Of a DNA stretch of 7,004 nt, positions 6,601 through 7,004 are shown one piece after another. The stretch lies in assembly GCA_020860805.1 (NCBI GenBank), contig JAJBTP010000614.1, forward strand, positions 1 through 7,004, written 5' to 3'. The notes under the pieces were generated by a model. The model had not been told where the DNA came from and made no database searches. It saw only the letters and a list, made by a program, of their open reading frames with translations. The stretch comes from Tannerellaceae bacterium. Its GTDB lineage: Bacteria > Bacteroidota > Bacteroidia > Bacteroidales > Tannerellaceae. Positions within the stretch are counted from its first letter, which is position 1; each line of letters starts with the position of its first letter. The position numbers were made by a program, and so were the translations under genes.

Positions 6601-7004
6601 CACGCACATTATTAGAACAAAGGGGTGAAGGCTCGTTCTCATCGTAATAATAATGCTTACATACTTCTCCTGTTTTTTTATCCAGAATATAAACCCCAGC
6701 CAAATCCACACCCACCGCAATATGTTCAGAAGTATATCCGATTATAGCCCGTACCGGCTTATCTGTATCTACAGATAAGCGGCGTAATGTACGCTCTTCT
6801 CCCGGAATGTAAAGGTAAACCCCTCCATCCAATGTACCGATAAACAGTTGTCCGGTAGCAGGTTCCAGGAATGTAGTAAGCACGATTTTACCAGGAAATA
6901 ATTTACTGTTAACACGGATTTGATGTCCCTCTACCTTGCACAGTTAATAAGCCCTGACGGGTAGCTAAAAAATAGTCTGTGCCATTCGTTGTTACTGTAT
7001 ACAC
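3632..7004 (-). CDS. Hybrid two-component system sensor/regulator (HTCS), N-terminus beyond right edge, one frameshift near it
   Basis: A membrane sensor, kinase, receiver and transcription factor in one chain, the usual local activator of Bacteroidales polysaccharide loci. Numbering is from the GTG at 6883, an internal codon. Residues 1-430 are Reg_prop-type beta-propeller blades (NLWVATYHEGV, DFWFGTSNGV, NVWAGG, KYWVGTQNYGL, QIWIATEKGL). A Y_Y_Y domain spans about 480-540, followed by the PWW motif and one membrane helix at about 549-569. The kinase has His593 in TTAHDLLTPLNLI, N box DNLLSN (706-711), and ATP-binding DTGIGI (739) and GSGIGL (769). The receiver has Asp843/Asp844, phospho-acceptor Asp885 in SDVMMPG, Thr915 and Lys937. 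An AraC HTH occupies roughly 985-1083, ending RDYLAK. The main frame opens at 6943 and the first 20 codons or so of the window are in another frame. Family members usually exceed 1300 residues, so roughly 200-300 are missing. Predicted targets are the two downstream GH3 genes and whatever lies beyond. Confidence 0.93.
6909..6943 (-). other. Frameshift zone in the sensor gene
   Basis: Upstream sequence (7004 leftward) reads as sensor-like protein, DYFLATRQGLLTVQGRG, and then stops at TAA 6911-6909. The main frame, open from just after a TAA at 6946-6944, reads CKVEGHQIRVNSKLF and then KIVLTTFLEPATG. The two frames overlap only here, so one inserted base (or two lost) must lie in this stretch. 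The neatest repair is two G instead of three at 6929-6927, giving QGRGHQIRVNSK. The exact site is inference; the change of frame is visible. Confidence 0.75.

Overview
The window looks like the chromosome of a gut-type Bacteroidales bacterium (Bacteroides or a close relative). The base composition is moderately AT-rich and ribosome binding sites are not obvious. Two candidate promoters carry the Bacteroides-type TAnnTTTG -7 box. The gene content is a hybrid two-component system beside secreted glycoside hydrolase family 3 (GH3) enzymes, a hallmark of polysaccharide utilisation loci. No SusC/SusD pair lies in the window, so the substrate cannot be fixed; beta-linked glucans or other beta-glucosides are the best inference.

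Everything real is on the minus strand, in transcription order from right to left. Positions 7004-3632 encode a hybrid sensor/regulator (beta-propeller sensor, one membrane helix, histidine kinase, receiver, AraC-type DNA-binding domain). Its N-terminus is cut by the window edge, and a frameshift lies near 6909-6943. A 114-bp gap follows, containing a promoter-like element, two perfect 10-bp palindromes and a pair of 10-bp inverted repeats. Positions 3517-1214 hold a BglX-like GH3 lipoprotein gene. It is broken by two insertions about 80 bp apart (an extra A in an A7 tract, and a tandem duplication of ATACT), exactly at the linker between its two catalytic domains. A 142-bp gap with a second promoter-like element follows, then 1071-1, the N-terminal 357 codons of a second, different GH3 enzyme. 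That enzyme has a Sec signal peptide, an EF-hand-like loop and an in-frame nine-C homopolymer.

The presumed logic is that the membrane sensor binds an oligosaccharide in the periplasm and phosphorylates its own receiver. Its AraC domain then switches on the neighbouring exported beta-glycosidases. As the sequence stands, the sensor and the first GH3 gene both carry frameshifts. Every irregularity I can infer is an insertion (+1, +5, +1 and a suspected +3). That means either recent decay of this locus or indel errors in the assembly, and raw reads would decide. I see no mobile element, tRNA, rRNA, CRISPR array or convincing terminator. I also see no clear new system beyond these points.
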